A stretch of 43,706 nucleotides of DNA, from the NCBI RefSeq assembly GCF_013004605.1, contig NZ_JABEMA010000004.1, positions 1 through 43,706 of the forward strand, in the 5' to 3' direction. Each line of letters starts with the position of its first letter. Positions within the stretch are counted from its first letter, which is position 1. Positions 30,709 through 38,171 of the stretch are shown one piece after another. A program made the position numbers and the translations under genes. The notes under the pieces were generated by a model. That model was not told the DNA's origin and ran no database searches. It saw only the letters and a program-made list of their open reading frames with translations. This DNA comes from Pseudokineococcus marinus (lineage in GTDB: Bacteria > Actinomycetota > Actinomycetes > Actinomycetales > Quadrisphaeraceae).

Positions 30709-32298
30709 TCAGAAGCCGATCGTGGCCAGGTCGCCGCCGCCGGCGGCGTCGGCGGCCGCAGCGGCGGCCAAGACGTCGGACTGCGGCAGCGCCATCGGGG
30801 CGGGCGCCTCGCCGAAGCGGCGCAGCCCCCACACCGCGAGCGCTCCGCCGACGAGCGGGGTGATGTCCTCGCCGCCCTTCGCGCGGGCGAAGAGCAGCTG
30901 GTCGGACGTGCCGCGCCGCTGGGCGGTGCGGACGGCGTCGTTGAGGCGGACGTCATCGCGGTGCGCGAGCAGCCCGTCGTTGAGGGCGTCGGTCCACCCG
31001 CTGCAGGCCTCGACGAGCTCGCCGTAGGTGGTGACGGCCGGCTCGATGCCTGCCTTGCGGAGGTCCGGCAGGAGCGCGGCGGCGGGGCCCTTGGCGTCGA
31101 GCACGAGCGCGCACGGGTCCCACTTCGCGATGAGCCCGAGCAGCCGGTCGACGACCCACCCGGTGCCGCGCTCACGCTCGACGACCTCGACGCGGATCCG
31201 CCCGGACGGGGTCCACCCGGCGACCATGACGGCCGTCGAGGAGCGCACCGGGTTGGTGTCGACGGCGAGAGCGACCGGGTCGGTGATGGGCTCGTCGTGG
31301 TCGGCGAGCTCGCGCCACCGGGCGAAGTCGAGGGCGCCGCCGGCGGCCTGCTGCTCGACCGGCCACGCGCCGACGCCCATGCGCTCGACGGCGAAGCCGC
31401 GGCGGGTCATGTCGGGCCGCTCCGCGTCGATGCCCGCCCACGACAGCCGGTAGCCCAGCGCCGGGTTGGCCGTGGCGATCGCGTCGTCGTCGTCGACGTC
31501 GGCCTGCTCCGGGTTGTCGCCGGGGGAGGACCACTCGCCGTAGAAGAGCGACGGGTCGCCGCCGGCGAGCGCGCGGTTGCGGACCCGGGTCAGGGTGAGC
31601 CCGTCGGGGTGCTCGCTGACGTCGACGGCCGACGCCGCGTAGATCAGCTGCGGGTTCGGGCGGGCGGCCATCGTCGGGCGCAGCGCGTTGACCTGCGCCG
31701 CCGGGGCGTACATGGCCTCGTCGAAGACGACGAGGTCACCGGAGAAGCCGCGGCCGCCGGACTTCGTGCGGGTGCGGAACTCGATCGTCGCCCCGGTGCG
31801 CAGGCGGATCGCCTGCTCGCCGTTGGCGAAGCGGAAGGACCGCGACGGGTCGCCGGGCAGCAGCTGCTTGCGCAGGTCGCGGTGGGACTCGAAGAGCCGC
31901 CGCAGCCGGGCGAAGTGCTTCCCGGCCGTCGAGGCCTCGTGCGCGGAGTGCACGACGAGCTCGTCGCCGAGCAGGTACAGCGCCACGGCCTCGCGGGCCT
32001 CGAGCACCGTGCCCTTGCCGTTCTGCCGGGGCACGACCAGCCCAGCCGTGCCGGCGGCCCACCGCAGCGGCGGGCCCTCGCCGTCGTCGTCCCCGGCTGG
32101 ACGCTCGCCGAGCATCATCTTCAGCGACCACGCCTGCCACGGGTCCAGGCGCATGCCCACGGACTCGCACCACGCGACGGCGTCCTCGCCGAGGCCGTAG
32201 TCAGCGCCCGGCGGGGTCCACAGCACCCGGGGCCGCTGAGCCCCGTGCCGCGGCCTCGCGGGCCTGACGGCGGCGGGTGAACTCGTTGGCGTCGACAC
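30709..32298 (-). CDS. terL: Terminase large subunit
   Basis: A 529-residue packaging motor. GTG 32298 is backed by AGGAGG six bases upstream, although it places the start 98 bases inside the small-subunit gene; GTG 32226 is an alternative. The ATPase has Walker A PRQNGKGT (90-97) and Walker B LVVFDE (189-194). The RNase H-like nuclease shows D347 in LAVDTNP and D401 in LVLDAKG. It cuts concatemers and drives DNA into the head. The GKG in place of the usual GKT is a small deviation. Confidence 0.9.
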   Translation of the reverse strand: MSTPTSSPAAVRPARPRHGAQRPRVLWTPPGADYGLGEDAVAWCESVGMRLDPWQAWSLKMMLGERPAGDDDGEGPPLRWAAGTAGLVVPRQNGKGTVLEAREAVALYLLGDELVVHSAHEASTAGKHFARLRRLFESHRDLRKQLLPGDPSRSFRFANGEQAIRLRTGATIEFRTRTKSGGRGFSGDLVVFDEAMYAPAAQVNALRPTMAARPNPQLIYAASAVDVSEHPDGLTLTRVRNRALAGGDPSLFYGEWSSPGDNPEQADVDDDDAIATANPALGYRLSWAGIDAERPDMTRRGFAVERMGVGAWPVEQQAAGGALDFARWRELADHDEPITDPVALAVDTNPVRSSTAVMVAGWTPSGRIRVEVVERERGTGWVVDRLLGLIAKWDPCALVLDAKGPAAALLPDLRKAGIEPAVTTYGELVEACSGWTDALNDGLLAHRDDVRLNDAVRTAQRRGTSDQLLFARAKGGEDITPLVGGALAVWGLRRFGEAPAPMALPQSDVLAAAAAADAAGGGDLATIGF

Positions 32299-32665
32299 CG
32301 CCCGCCTCCTCGTCGGCGTCCTGGCCCGCCGCGGCGGTCGTCAGCTGGCCCAGCAGGTGCCGCAGCCCGGTCGCCGTCTGCCGCGCCTCGACCATCGCGT
32401 TGCCGACCTGCAGCACGAGCGGCTCCCCCTCGCGGGCGGGGAGAGAGATCTGAGCCCACGTCTCGCCGTCACCGTCGAGCACCCGGTCGAGGTGCTCGAG
32501 GCGGTCGACCATGCGCGCGGCCTCCATAACGAGGAGCCGCCGCGCCGTCGTTACGGTCCCGGTCGCCGTGAGCTCGTCGTAGAGCGCCCGGCCCTGCGGC
32601 GCGAGACGCGCTACGGCGGTGGAGAAGACGTCCCCGCCGTCGTGCTCGACGTCGTCACCGTCCAC
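32201..32665 (-). CDS. terS: Terminase small subunit (P27-like)
   Basis: A 154-residue protein from GTG 32665, with GGGAGG seven bases upstream. The core (LAPQGRALYDELTATGTVTTARRLLVMEAARMVDRLEHLDRVL) matches P27-family small subunits, then a strand pair (WAQISLPAREGEPLVLQVGNAM) and helices. The C-terminal 40 residues are Ala/Gly/Arg-rich. It recognises the packaging site, which should lie nearby; a nested palindrome lies just upstream at 32722-32787. Confidence 0.8.
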   Translation of the reverse strand: MDGDDVEHDGGDVFSTAVARLAPQGRALYDELTATGTVTTARRLLVMEAARMVDRLEHLDRVLDGDGETWAQISLPAREGEPLVLQVGNAMVEARQTATGLRHLLGQLTTAAAGQDADEEAGGVDANEFTRRRQAREAAARGSAAPGAVDPAGR

Positions 32666-32721
32666 CGCTACGCCTCCCGCTCATCCGGCTCGGGCGTTCG
32701 ACCCGTGGGGAGAGATTTCCT

Positions 32722-32787
32722 GGCTGGGCGCGGGGTCTAGGCGCCGGCTCGCTGGATTTTCTAGCGGTCCGGCGCTGCGCCCCAGCC
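32722..32787. repeat. Nested imperfect palindrome, possible cos or packaging site
   Basis: Outer arms GGCTGGG (32722-32728) and CCCAGCC (32781-32787), middle arms GCGCCGG (32741-32747) and CCGGCGC (32769-32775), and an AT-rich centre GGATTTTCTAG (32754-32764). It lies between the HNH nuclease and the small terminase, where HK97-like phages carry cos. A terminator is the other reading. Confidence 0.45.
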
Positions 32788-32791
32788 GGTC

Positions 32792-33115
32792 TCACCAGTC
32801 CCGGCTGGTCACGGGCCGCCGCGAGCGCTGCACCGGCACGCCGGTCAGGGCCGGGCGCAGGTGGTCGCGGGACCCGTCACCCCGGGACCGGTTGCACGGT
32901 GAGTGGAGCAGTCGGTCCGCCTGGTGCCCGCCGTGAGCCCTCGCTCGGCCGTGGTCGGCATCAAGCGTCCCCGGCTGGGTCTGCGGGTACATCGGCCGCC
33001 CGCACCACCAGCACGGCGTTCCGTCCGGTGTGACGCGCAGCAGGTAGGCCCGGCGCTGCTGGTGGCGGTAGCCCAGGCCTCGCGCGGTGGAGCTCGTCGG
33101 CTTACCCACGCTCAC
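32792..33115 (-). CDS. HNH endonuclease beside terminase
   Basis: A 107-residue nuclease from GTG 33115. Residues C35 and C38 (CWWC) hold zinc with C74 and a His, and LDADHGRARAHGG with HSPCNRSRGDG forms the ββα-metal HNH site (D54-H55, N75). In HK97-type and many actinophages a small HNH protein next to terminase is required for cos cleavage. A free homing nuclease is less likely, given the position as first late gene. Confidence 0.83.
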   Translation of the reverse strand: MSVGKPTSSTARGLGYRHQQRRAYLLRVTPDGTPCWWCGRPMYPQTQPGTLDADHGRARAHGGHQADRLLHSPCNRSRGDGSRDHLRPALTGVPVQRSRRPVTSRDW

Positions 33116-33132
33116 CGCCCCCGAGATGACGC

Positions 33133-33160
33133 GAGCCCCGGGCCGGCGGCCGCGGGGCTC
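33133..33160 (-). terminator. Hairpin upstream of the late operon
   Basis: GAGCCCCG (33133-33140) pairs with CGGGGCTC (33153-33160) around a GC-rich loop. It lies 18 bases before the HNH start, so it is either the leader of the late transcript or a stop for early minus-strand transcription. Confidence 0.45.
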
Positions 33161-33194
33161 AACCCGCCGACTAGGCAGACGGGTGCTGTTGGGA

Positions 33195-33223
33195 AGTGTG
33201 GCATCACCCAGCGTCTACGGCAA
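33195..33223 (-). promoter_or_regulatory. Candidate late promoter
   Basis: Minus strand TTGCCG (33218-33223), a 17-base spacer, then CACACT (33195-33200). It faces the HNH and terminase genes. The -10 match is weak. Confidence 0.3.
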
Positions 33224-33232
33224 GAACCCGCC

Positions 33233-33238
33233 TACGGT
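33233..33238 (+). promoter_or_regulatory. Candidate -10 box for a leaderless moron transcript
   Basis: TACGGT fits TANNNT and ends seven bases before the ATG at 33246. There is no ribosome site between them. No -35 is seen. Confidence 0.35.
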
Positions 33239-33245
33239 GCGCGCC

Positions 33246-33680
33246 ATGGATGCTCTGCTGGTTGCCCTAGCGGCTGCCGTCCTCGGCGCCTACCTCGGCC
33301 ATCGTGGCTGGTTGCGACAGGCCAGGGCCGAGCACTACGCCGCCTTCGTCACCAGCGCTCTGACGACGCTCCGCTTGCGCATTGAGAGGGATCACTACTC
33401 AGGAGATAAGCAGGCCATTCTGGACCTCCAAGAAAATATGCGTGCTTTCCAGATGGTCCGCATGTTTGCCGGTCCGGAAGTCGAGGCAAGCGCCCAGCAG
33501 CTTTTCACCGAAATGACGACCGTCAGTCAAATGACGTCCATGGAAGCGACTGGCCGTGTCGGTGCGGCCGTCGACGCCTTCCGGGAGGATGCCCGCCAAG
33601 AGGTGGTGCCCCTCTTCCCCTGGCGGCTGTGGCGTCAGCGCGTTGAGGTTCGACCTGAGCAGTCCCGAGAGAATGTCTGA
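33246..33680 (+). CDS. Membrane-anchored moron of unknown function
   Basis: A 144-residue protein encoded against the strand of its neighbours. Residues 3-20 (ALLVALAAAVLGAYLGHR) are a TM anchor; the rest is a charged helical domain (AEHYAAFVTSALTTLRLRIERDHYSGDKQAILDLQENMRAF). The DNA is clearly less GC-rich than around it: positions 33421-33480 hold 32 G or C in 60, against roughly three quarters elsewhere. The ATG at 33246 starts right at the anchor. The 3' end overlaps the convergent HTH gene by 46 bases. Recent acquisition and expression in the lysogen, perhaps for exclusion, are inferred. Confidence 0.8.
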   Translation: MDALLVALAAAVLGAYLGHRGWLRQARAEHYAAFVTSALTTLRLRIERDHYSGDKQAILDLQENMRAFQMVRMFAGPEVEASAQQLFTEMTTVSQMTSMEATGRVGAAVDAFREDARQEVVPLFPWRLWRQRVEVRPEQSRENV

Positions 33681-33841
33681 GCTTCGACGTCCAGAATATC
33701 GTCAGCCGCCCAGAGAGACGAGCGACCGCGTCGCCCCCGCGCCTTGAGGAGGCCGCGACGTTGCCAGTCGCGCACGGTCGCCGGGGACACGCCCGCTAAT
33801 AGGGCGGCGTCCGCCGTCGTGAGAAGCGCGGGCCCGCTCAT
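33635..33841 (-). CDS. MerR/excisionase-like HTH protein
   Basis: A 68-residue DNA-binding protein from ATG 33841, overlapping the previous stop by ATGA. Residues 6-45 (LLTTADAALLAGVSPATVRDWQRRGLLKARGRRG) are a winged HTH_17 domain, the type found in excisionases and small phage regulators. It may be the excisionase or a switch protein; distance from the integrase in the window is large, but the two would be near each other on the circular genome only if the element were short to the right. Confidence 0.8.
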   Translation of the reverse strand: MSGPALLTTADAALLAGVSPATVRDWQRRGLLKARGRRGRSSLWAADDILDVEAQTFSRDCSGRTSTR

Positions 33842-34854
33842 GCGGTCCGCCCGCGACGTGCCTCGAGGCGCTGGCGCCGGGCCTCGGCGCGCTGGGCGGC
33901 CTCGGTCTCGGCGCGGCCGAGGAGGTAGTCGGCGTGGGTCTTCGACCAGCCGCAGCGGCCGCAGCGCACGACGTCGTCGCCGACGGCGCGCGTCAGCGCC
34001 CGGGTGCTGCAGCCGGGGCAGCGGCCCGGGAGCCGGTGCACGAGGTCGAGGCCCGTGGCTCGCTCGAGGTCGGTCTCCCACCGCAGCGTCGCCCGCCCGG
34101 CGGTCTCGCCGTCGACGAGGTCGCCGAGCCAGACGTCGGCGTGCTCGACGAGGTAGGCGACCGCCCGGGTCAGCCACTGCTCCGAGAGCGCGGCCAGCGG
34201 GTCGTTGTCGGCGCCCCGGCCGCCGGTGACCGCCTCGGCCACCCGGGCCGCCTCGGCTGCGGCCCACCGGACCGCGGCGTCGAAGAGGTCGTGGGCCGGC
34301 GAGGGCGAGGGTGCGTGCACCTCGGTCGAGCGGACGTCGACCTCACCGTCGCGGCCGGCGTTGAGCCGGCCGTCGCCGCGGACGTTGACCGCGGCGACCA
34401 GGTCCGGCAGCCGACCCAGCGCCTTCACGATCGCCGCGGCGTCGTCGGCGCACCACACCGGCTCGCCGGCGTTCGGGAACGCCCGCCCCTGCAGCGCCAC
34501 CGGGTCGACCGCCCGGTCGGTCCGCTCGGCATCGGCCACGGCCTCGACGGCGCGGCGCACCGCCGACCGCCACCGGGCACCGCACTGGCCCGGACACAGC
34601 CGCGGCGTCGACTCGTGGGTGAGCTCCTGCACCACCGCGGTGGTCGCGCGCGGGACGTTGCCACCCTCGGCCTGTAGCAGCGACGAGACGGCGTCGACGT
34701 CGACGAGCACCTCGGACCGCACGACGTGAGTTGGCGGCGCGACGGCGATGTGGTCCGCGCCCGACAGGACGTGCAGCCACCGAGCGTCCTCGTCATCCCA
34801 GACCACCTCGCCGCCGCAGGCCGCGCACGAGCGGACGTCGTCCCAGCGCTTCAC
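33838..34854 (-). CDS. Zinc-ribbon phage protein, hypothetical
   Basis: A 338-residue protein from GTG 34854 (GTGA). It opens with a CAACGG zinc knuckle and ends with a second ribbon, CPGC ... CGRCG, followed by a basic helix (AQRAEARRQRLEARRG). The middle is helical with LSEQWLTRAVAYLVEHADVWLGDL. Similar actinophage early proteins bind nucleic acid or act as small Zn-finger regulators; nothing specific is assignable. Coupled on both sides. Confidence 0.72.
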   Translation of the reverse strand: MKRWDDVRSCAACGGEVVWDDEDARWLHVLSGADHIAVAPPTHVVRSEVLVDVDAVSSLLQAEGGNVPRATTAVVQELTHESTPRLCPGQCGARWRSAVRRAVEAVADAERTDRAVDPVALQGRAFPNAGEPVWCADDAAAIVKALGRLPDLVAAVNVRGDGRLNAGRDGEVDVRSTEVHAPSPSPAHDLFDAAVRWAAAEAARVAEAVTGGRGADNDPLAALSEQWLTRAVAYLVEHADVWLGDLVDGETAGRATLRWETDLERATGLDLVHRLPGRCPGCSTRALTRAVGDDVVRCGRCGWSKTHADYLLGRAETEAAQRAEARRQRLEARRGRTA

Positions 34855-35012
34855 GTGCGCTTCCTCCTGGTCGTGGTCTTGGGGAACAGCGGCCCGCAGG
34901 TCGCGTGCCGGGTGTGGCCCTCCTCGACGTCGAGGACGGGCAGCAGCTGACGGCAGCCGGCGCAGGCGACTCGCGACATCTCGACGCAGCACGGCTGCGC
35001 GGCCGTCTTCAC
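34851..35012 (-). CDS. Tiny zinc-ribbon protein
   Basis: A 53-residue protein from GTG 35012, GTGA-coupled on both ends. Cysteines in CC, CAGC and C (residues about 8, 9, 18, 21, 40) plus a His suggest a single zinc ribbon, with basic ends RRKRT. Too small for a confident family. Confidence 0.68.
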   Translation of the reverse strand: MKTAAQPCCVEMSRVACAGCRQLLPVLDVEEGHTRHATCGPLFPKTTTRRKRT

Positions 35013-35533
35013 CGCGGCCGCCGGCGGCGCGCGGGCGGGCCGGGCAGGGCCTCGCCGAGGTCGGTGACGAGCAGCGTCACCGCCGCCATCGGCGGATCCA
35101 TCACGGCGTGGCGCGCCCACCCGGTGGGCGACCCGACGCGGAGGTCCGGGCCCTCGAGGTGGCGGCGGTCGTCGTCGGGCAGCAGCCCTCCGTCGACGAG
35201 GCCGTCCACGACGGCCTTGACCGTCGGCGCGTAGTTCGCCGTGTCGCGCCGCTGGCCGTCACCGTGGTGCAGCACCGCGACGATGTGCGCGCGCTGCAGG
35301 CGGACGCTGCGCAGCCGCCCCCTGACGGCCCACCCGGCGGCGGCCCGCCAGTTCTGCGTCAGGCGGTTCTGGGCGTGGCGGTTCCTGCGGTCGTTGGCCG
35401 ACAGCCACGACGCCGGGTCCTGGACGCCACACTCCACGCGCAGCAGCCAGCGGTCGGCGTCAGCCGCCTCGGCCGGCGGCTGGTGGGTCAGCAGCAGCGC
35501 CTCCTGCGCGACCGACAGCGCCTGCCCGGTCAC
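35009..35533 (-). CDS. RusA-like Holliday junction resolvase
   Basis: A 174-residue nuclease from GTG 35533 (GTGA). The RusA pattern is visible: SWLSANDRRNRHAQ, RRDTANYAPTVKAVVDGLVDGGLLPDDDRRHLEGP, with acidic residues D97, D110 and D120-D122 as metal ligands and K106. RusA cuts four-way junctions to resolve recombination intermediates before packaging. The C-terminal 25 residues are Arg/Pro-rich. Confidence 0.83.
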   Translation of the reverse strand: MTGQALSVAQEALLLTHQPPAEAADADRWLLRVECGVQDPASWLSANDRRNRHAQNRLTQNWRAAAGWAVRGRLRSVRLQRAHIVAVLHHGDGQRRDTANYAPTVKAVVDGLVDGGLLPDDDRRHLEGPDLRVGSPTGWARHAVMDPPMAAVTLLVTDLGEALPGPPARRRRPR

Positions 35534-35949
35534 GACGCCACCTCGGCGGGGACGACGCGAAGCTGGCCGCGGCGACGCTGCTCCGCCCGCCGCCACGACT
35601 GGTAGCGGCGCTCACCCGCGGCGGTCTCCTCGTCGCGGCGTCCGCGCTTCCACGCCGCGTGCCAGGAGCGCAGCTGCTCGGGCGACTCGGGCGCCGGCTC
35701 AGCCCAGGCGAGCAGGTCGGACGCCGGCGCGTCGACGTCGACCAGCGCGGCCAGGGCGACGGCCAGGGCCACGAGCTCGTCCCGCTCCAGCCGGTCGGTG
35801 ACGGCGGCGACTCCCTCGACGCCCTCGTCCCGCACGGCACCGGCCAGCGCCAGCGCCCGGGGCATGGCCTCCTCGAGCAGCTGCTCGCCGTCAGGGTGAG
35901 CTTCGCGCGACGGCCCGGTCGGCAGCACGAGCTCTCGTGGTCGTGGCAT
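35530..35949 (-). CDS. Early helical protein, hypothetical
   Basis: A 139-residue protein from ATG 35949, overlapping the previous stop by TGATG. Residues 50-80 (VAAVTDRLERDELVALAVALAALV) and the tail WKRGRRDEETAAGERRYQSWRRAEQ match a family of actinophage early proteins in which the C terminus carries a basic helix. Function unknown; nucleic-acid binding is possible. Confidence 0.68.
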   Translation of the reverse strand: MPRPRELVLPTGPSREAHPDGEQLLEEAMPRALALAGAVRDEGVEGVAAVTDRLERDELVALAVALAALVDVDAPASDLLAWAEPAPESPEQLRSWHAAWKRGRRDEETAAGERRYQSWRRAEQRRRGQLRVVPAEVAS

Positions 35950-37019
35950 CAGGTCTCCTCGGTGGTGCGGCGTGCTCCTCGACCGCGGGCGCCTCGCCGA
36001 CGTGGCGGGCGGGCGCGGCCTGGTGAGGGCAGGGGGATGGCGTCGGTCGGGGATGGCGATGCGCGTGCGGCAGGTGGAGGGCTGGGGGAAGCGGCGCCCG
36101 ACCCGTCCCGTCCCGGCCCGTCCCGACACGGAGGGCACGGATCTGCCGGACCGGCAGAAGCGGTGAGCCCGTCGGGGGTGGCTGACGTCTCGCGCTGGGC
36201 GCCTGTGGCTGCTCCTGCTGCGGTGGCGGGGCGGGGCCGGGCGCTGGGCGCTGCCTGCTGCTCCTGGGCCCGCGTGGCGCGGGTCTGGGCGCTGGGCGCT
36301 GGCTGCTGCTCCTGCTGCACCGTGCCGTCGCCCGTGGGGGTGACGTGGTAGCCGAGCCGGGTGAGGAATTCGGCGCTCTCCCGCGAGTAGTACGGGCGCA
36401 CCGGGGCGGGCTTGAGCGGGGGGAGCTGGTCGCGGACGTTGTCCGGCGGCGCGGGCTGGCCGACGCGGCCGTTGCGCTGGGTGTTGCACTTGCCGCAGAC
36501 GACGAAGAGCGTGTCGACGGTCGCGGCCTGGCGGGGCGGGAAGTGGTCGTAGGTGCCGTAGATGTTGCCGACGCGGTGGCCGGGCCCCCAGGTCACGATC
36601 CGGGGGCAGTAGCGGCACTCGTCGCCGTCGCGGAGCCGGACGGGCCCGATGAGCCGGTCGTCGCGGAGGTCCCGCTTGCGCTGGGCCTCCCAGTCGACGT
36701 CGGCCTTGAGGCGGAGGTGCACGTAGGCCGGGTCGTCGAAGAGCATCCACTCGCGGCGCCGCGGCACCTTGGTCATCAGCCCGACCTTGACCGCGACGCG
36801 CACGAGCTCCTCCCAGCGCTCGACGCCGCCCTGGTCGATGGCCATGCCCTCGGTGACGAGGTAGTCCGTCTTGTGGCCGGCGCTCTCGCTGTAGCACCCG
36901 TCGATGAAGCCGCGGACCTCGTTGAAGAGCCGGGGGTCGCCCTCGCGGACGGCGAGGGCCTTGACCGCGAGCGCCTTGGGGTGGGTCGCGGCGTTGTCGC
37001 CCTTGCGGCTCCACACCAT
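35949..37019 (-). CDS. Replication-region protein with winged-helix-like N terminus and HNH/zinc motif
   Basis: A 356-residue protein from ATG 37019, with AGGAG ten bases ahead. Residues 1-110 (GDNAATHPKALAVKALAVREGD, VERWEELVRVAVKVGLM) look like a helical DNA-binding domain of phage replisome proteins. Residues about 130-185 contain CRYC, GTYDHFPP and CGKCNTQRNG, an HNH-type zinc site where the DH pair could be catalytic. From 230 on it is Pro/Ala/Arg/Ser-rich and disordered. Both a replication initiator and an HNH nuclease fit. Confidence 0.7.
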   Translation of the reverse strand: MVWSRKGDNAATHPKALAVKALAVREGDPRLFNEVRGFIDGCYSESAGHKTDYLVTEGMAIDQGGVERWEELVRVAVKVGLMTKVPRRREWMLFDDPAYVHLRLKADVDWEAQRKRDLRDDRLIGPVRLRDGDECRYCPRIVTWGPGHRVGNIYGTYDHFPPRQAATVDTLFVVCGKCNTQRNGRVGQPAPPDNVRDQLPPLKPAPVRPYYSRESAEFLTRLGYHVTPTGDGTVQQEQQPAPSAQTRATRAQEQQAAPSARPRPATAAGAATGAQRETSATPDGLTASAGPADPCPPCRDGPGRDGSGAASPSPPPAARASPSPTDAIPLPSPGRARPPRRRGARGRGARRTTEET

Positions 37020-37124
37020 GGGTGGCGGTCTCCTGTCGGTGGTGGTCGGCGCGCTGGGGCGCTGGTGGGTGGTTCGCCGGGGTGGTTCTGGTCGGCGGCG
37101 GGCCGCGAGCGCGGCCGGTGACGC

Positions 37125-37316
37125 TCACGCGAGGGACCCGACGGCGCAGGCGGCCGCGAGGAGGAGCAGCGCGAGCGCGAGGAGAAGGACGCCGAGGAGG
37201 GCTGCCTCTTCGTCGCGCGATCGGAGGGCGTCGAGGGCGTGGAGGCCGGAGAGGGCGGCCGCGGCGCCGGCGAGTACCCCGAGCGCGACGGCGGCGAGGA
37301 CTGCCGCGGCAGTCAT
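37125..37316 (-). CDS. Small two-TM protein
   Basis: A 63-residue protein from ATG 37316, ATGA-coupled to the WDGH-type gene. Residues 3-24 and 38-60 are hydrophobic helices (AAAVLAAVALGVLAGAAAAL; LLGVLLLALALLLLAAA), joined by a short charged loop. Unknown function. Confidence 0.7.
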   Translation of the reverse strand: MTAAAVLAAVALGVLAGAAAALSGLHALDALRSRDEEAALLGVLLLALALLLLAAACAVGSLA

Positions 37317-37891
37317 GTACCGGCCTCGCGCTGATCGGCGTCGATGCGCACGCGCTCGACCGTGTGGCCGAGCATGGCCCAGTGGTACGCCTGCTCCCGC
37401 CCGTGGACGACGAACGAGGCGTCGACGAGCCACAGGTCGTGGTCGGCCTTCACCCGGCCGCGGAGAGCGTCGGCGCGGAGTCGGTCGGCGGCGACGGCGG
37501 GCGTGTGTCCGTCGTAGGCCGGCGGTAGGTCGACCTCGGGCACGAAGTCGAAGAGGTCCCAGTGCTCGGCGCGGTAGTGGTTGGACACCTGCCCGGTCGG
37601 CAGCGTCGCGCTCACGATGAACCACCCGCCGCCGAAGCACGGCTCGCCGTCGGAGTGCCGCCACGACCGGACGACGGCGACGCCCTCAGCCAGCCACCCG
37701 CGGGCCGCGTGGGCGTTGTAGAGCATCCGGTAGTCGTAGAGCTCGGTCATCGTGTGGTGCTCGTCGCGCGGGTCCTTGCGGAGAGCGATCAGCTCGTCGA
37801 CGGCGCGGATGGCGAGCCGAGCGTCGAGTGAGGTCTGCGGCACCAGGTGGGCGCGGAGGTCGCGCAGGTCGGCGTTGGTGAGCTCGGTCAT
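37313..37891 (-). CDS. WDGH-domain-like early protein
   Basis: A 192-residue protein from ATG 37891, ATGA-coupled. The pattern EHHTMTELYDYRMLYNAHAAR, then GWFIVSATLPTGQVSNHYRAEHWDLFDFV and DLPPAYDGHTPAVAADRL is that of the WDGH family of phage proteins; here the name motif is YDGH (126-129). The biochemical role is unknown. The remaining 50 residues (ASFVVHGREQAYHWAMLGH) may be a second small domain. Confidence 0.78.
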   Translation of the reverse strand: MTELTNADLRDLRAHLVPQTSLDARLAIRAVDELIALRKDPRDEHHTMTELYDYRMLYNAHAARGWLAEGVAVVRSWRHSDGEPCFGGGWFIVSATLPTGQVSNHYRAEHWDLFDFVPEVDLPPAYDGHTPAVAADRLRADALRGRVKADHDLWLVDASFVVHGREQAYHWAMLGHTVERVRIDADQREAGT

Positions 37892-38163
37892 CGGGGGACT
37901 CCGCTGTCGTCGATGAGCGCGTCGAGGGCGTCCAGCTGGCCGTCGACGTGGTCGTGGTGGTGGGTGCGCTGGGTGATCCAGCGGTGGATCTGTGCGCGCC
38001 GGTCGGGGGTGAGGTGGTCCCACCAGGTGTCGGCGGGGGTGGCGCCGAGGGCCGGGCGCGGGGTGGTCGCGGGGCGTGCCGCCGCCCGCCGGGGCGCCGG
38101 GGGTGGCGCGGGCGCCGGCAGCTCGAGGTCGAGGGCCGGGTGGTCGGCGGGCGGCGTGGGCAC
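37888..38163 (-). CDS. Small His-rich protein, hypothetical
   Basis: A 91-residue protein from GTG 38163. The first 45 residues are Pro/Ala-rich; the rest is helical, WWDHLTPDRRAQIHRWITQRTHHHDHVDGQLDALDALIDD, with a His cluster. ATGA-coupled to the following gene, 8 bases after the clamp stop. Confidence 0.68.
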   Translation of the reverse strand: MPTPPADHPALDLELPAPAPPPAPRRAAARPATTPRPALGATPADTWWDHLTPDRRAQIHRWITQRTHHHDHVDGQLDALDALIDDSGVPR

Positions 38164-38171
38164 GGGGCGGG

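Noticed and set aside
32792-33115. HNH as a selfish homing endonuclease
   Set aside because: It is the first gene of the late operon next to terminase, the known place of cos-cleavage helpers, and no intron or interrupted gene is seen.
33635-33841. The HTH gene as a frame artefact overlapping the moron
   Set aside because: The frame carries a complete HTH_17 pattern and an ATGA overlap with its neighbour, so I kept it despite the 46-base convergent overlap.
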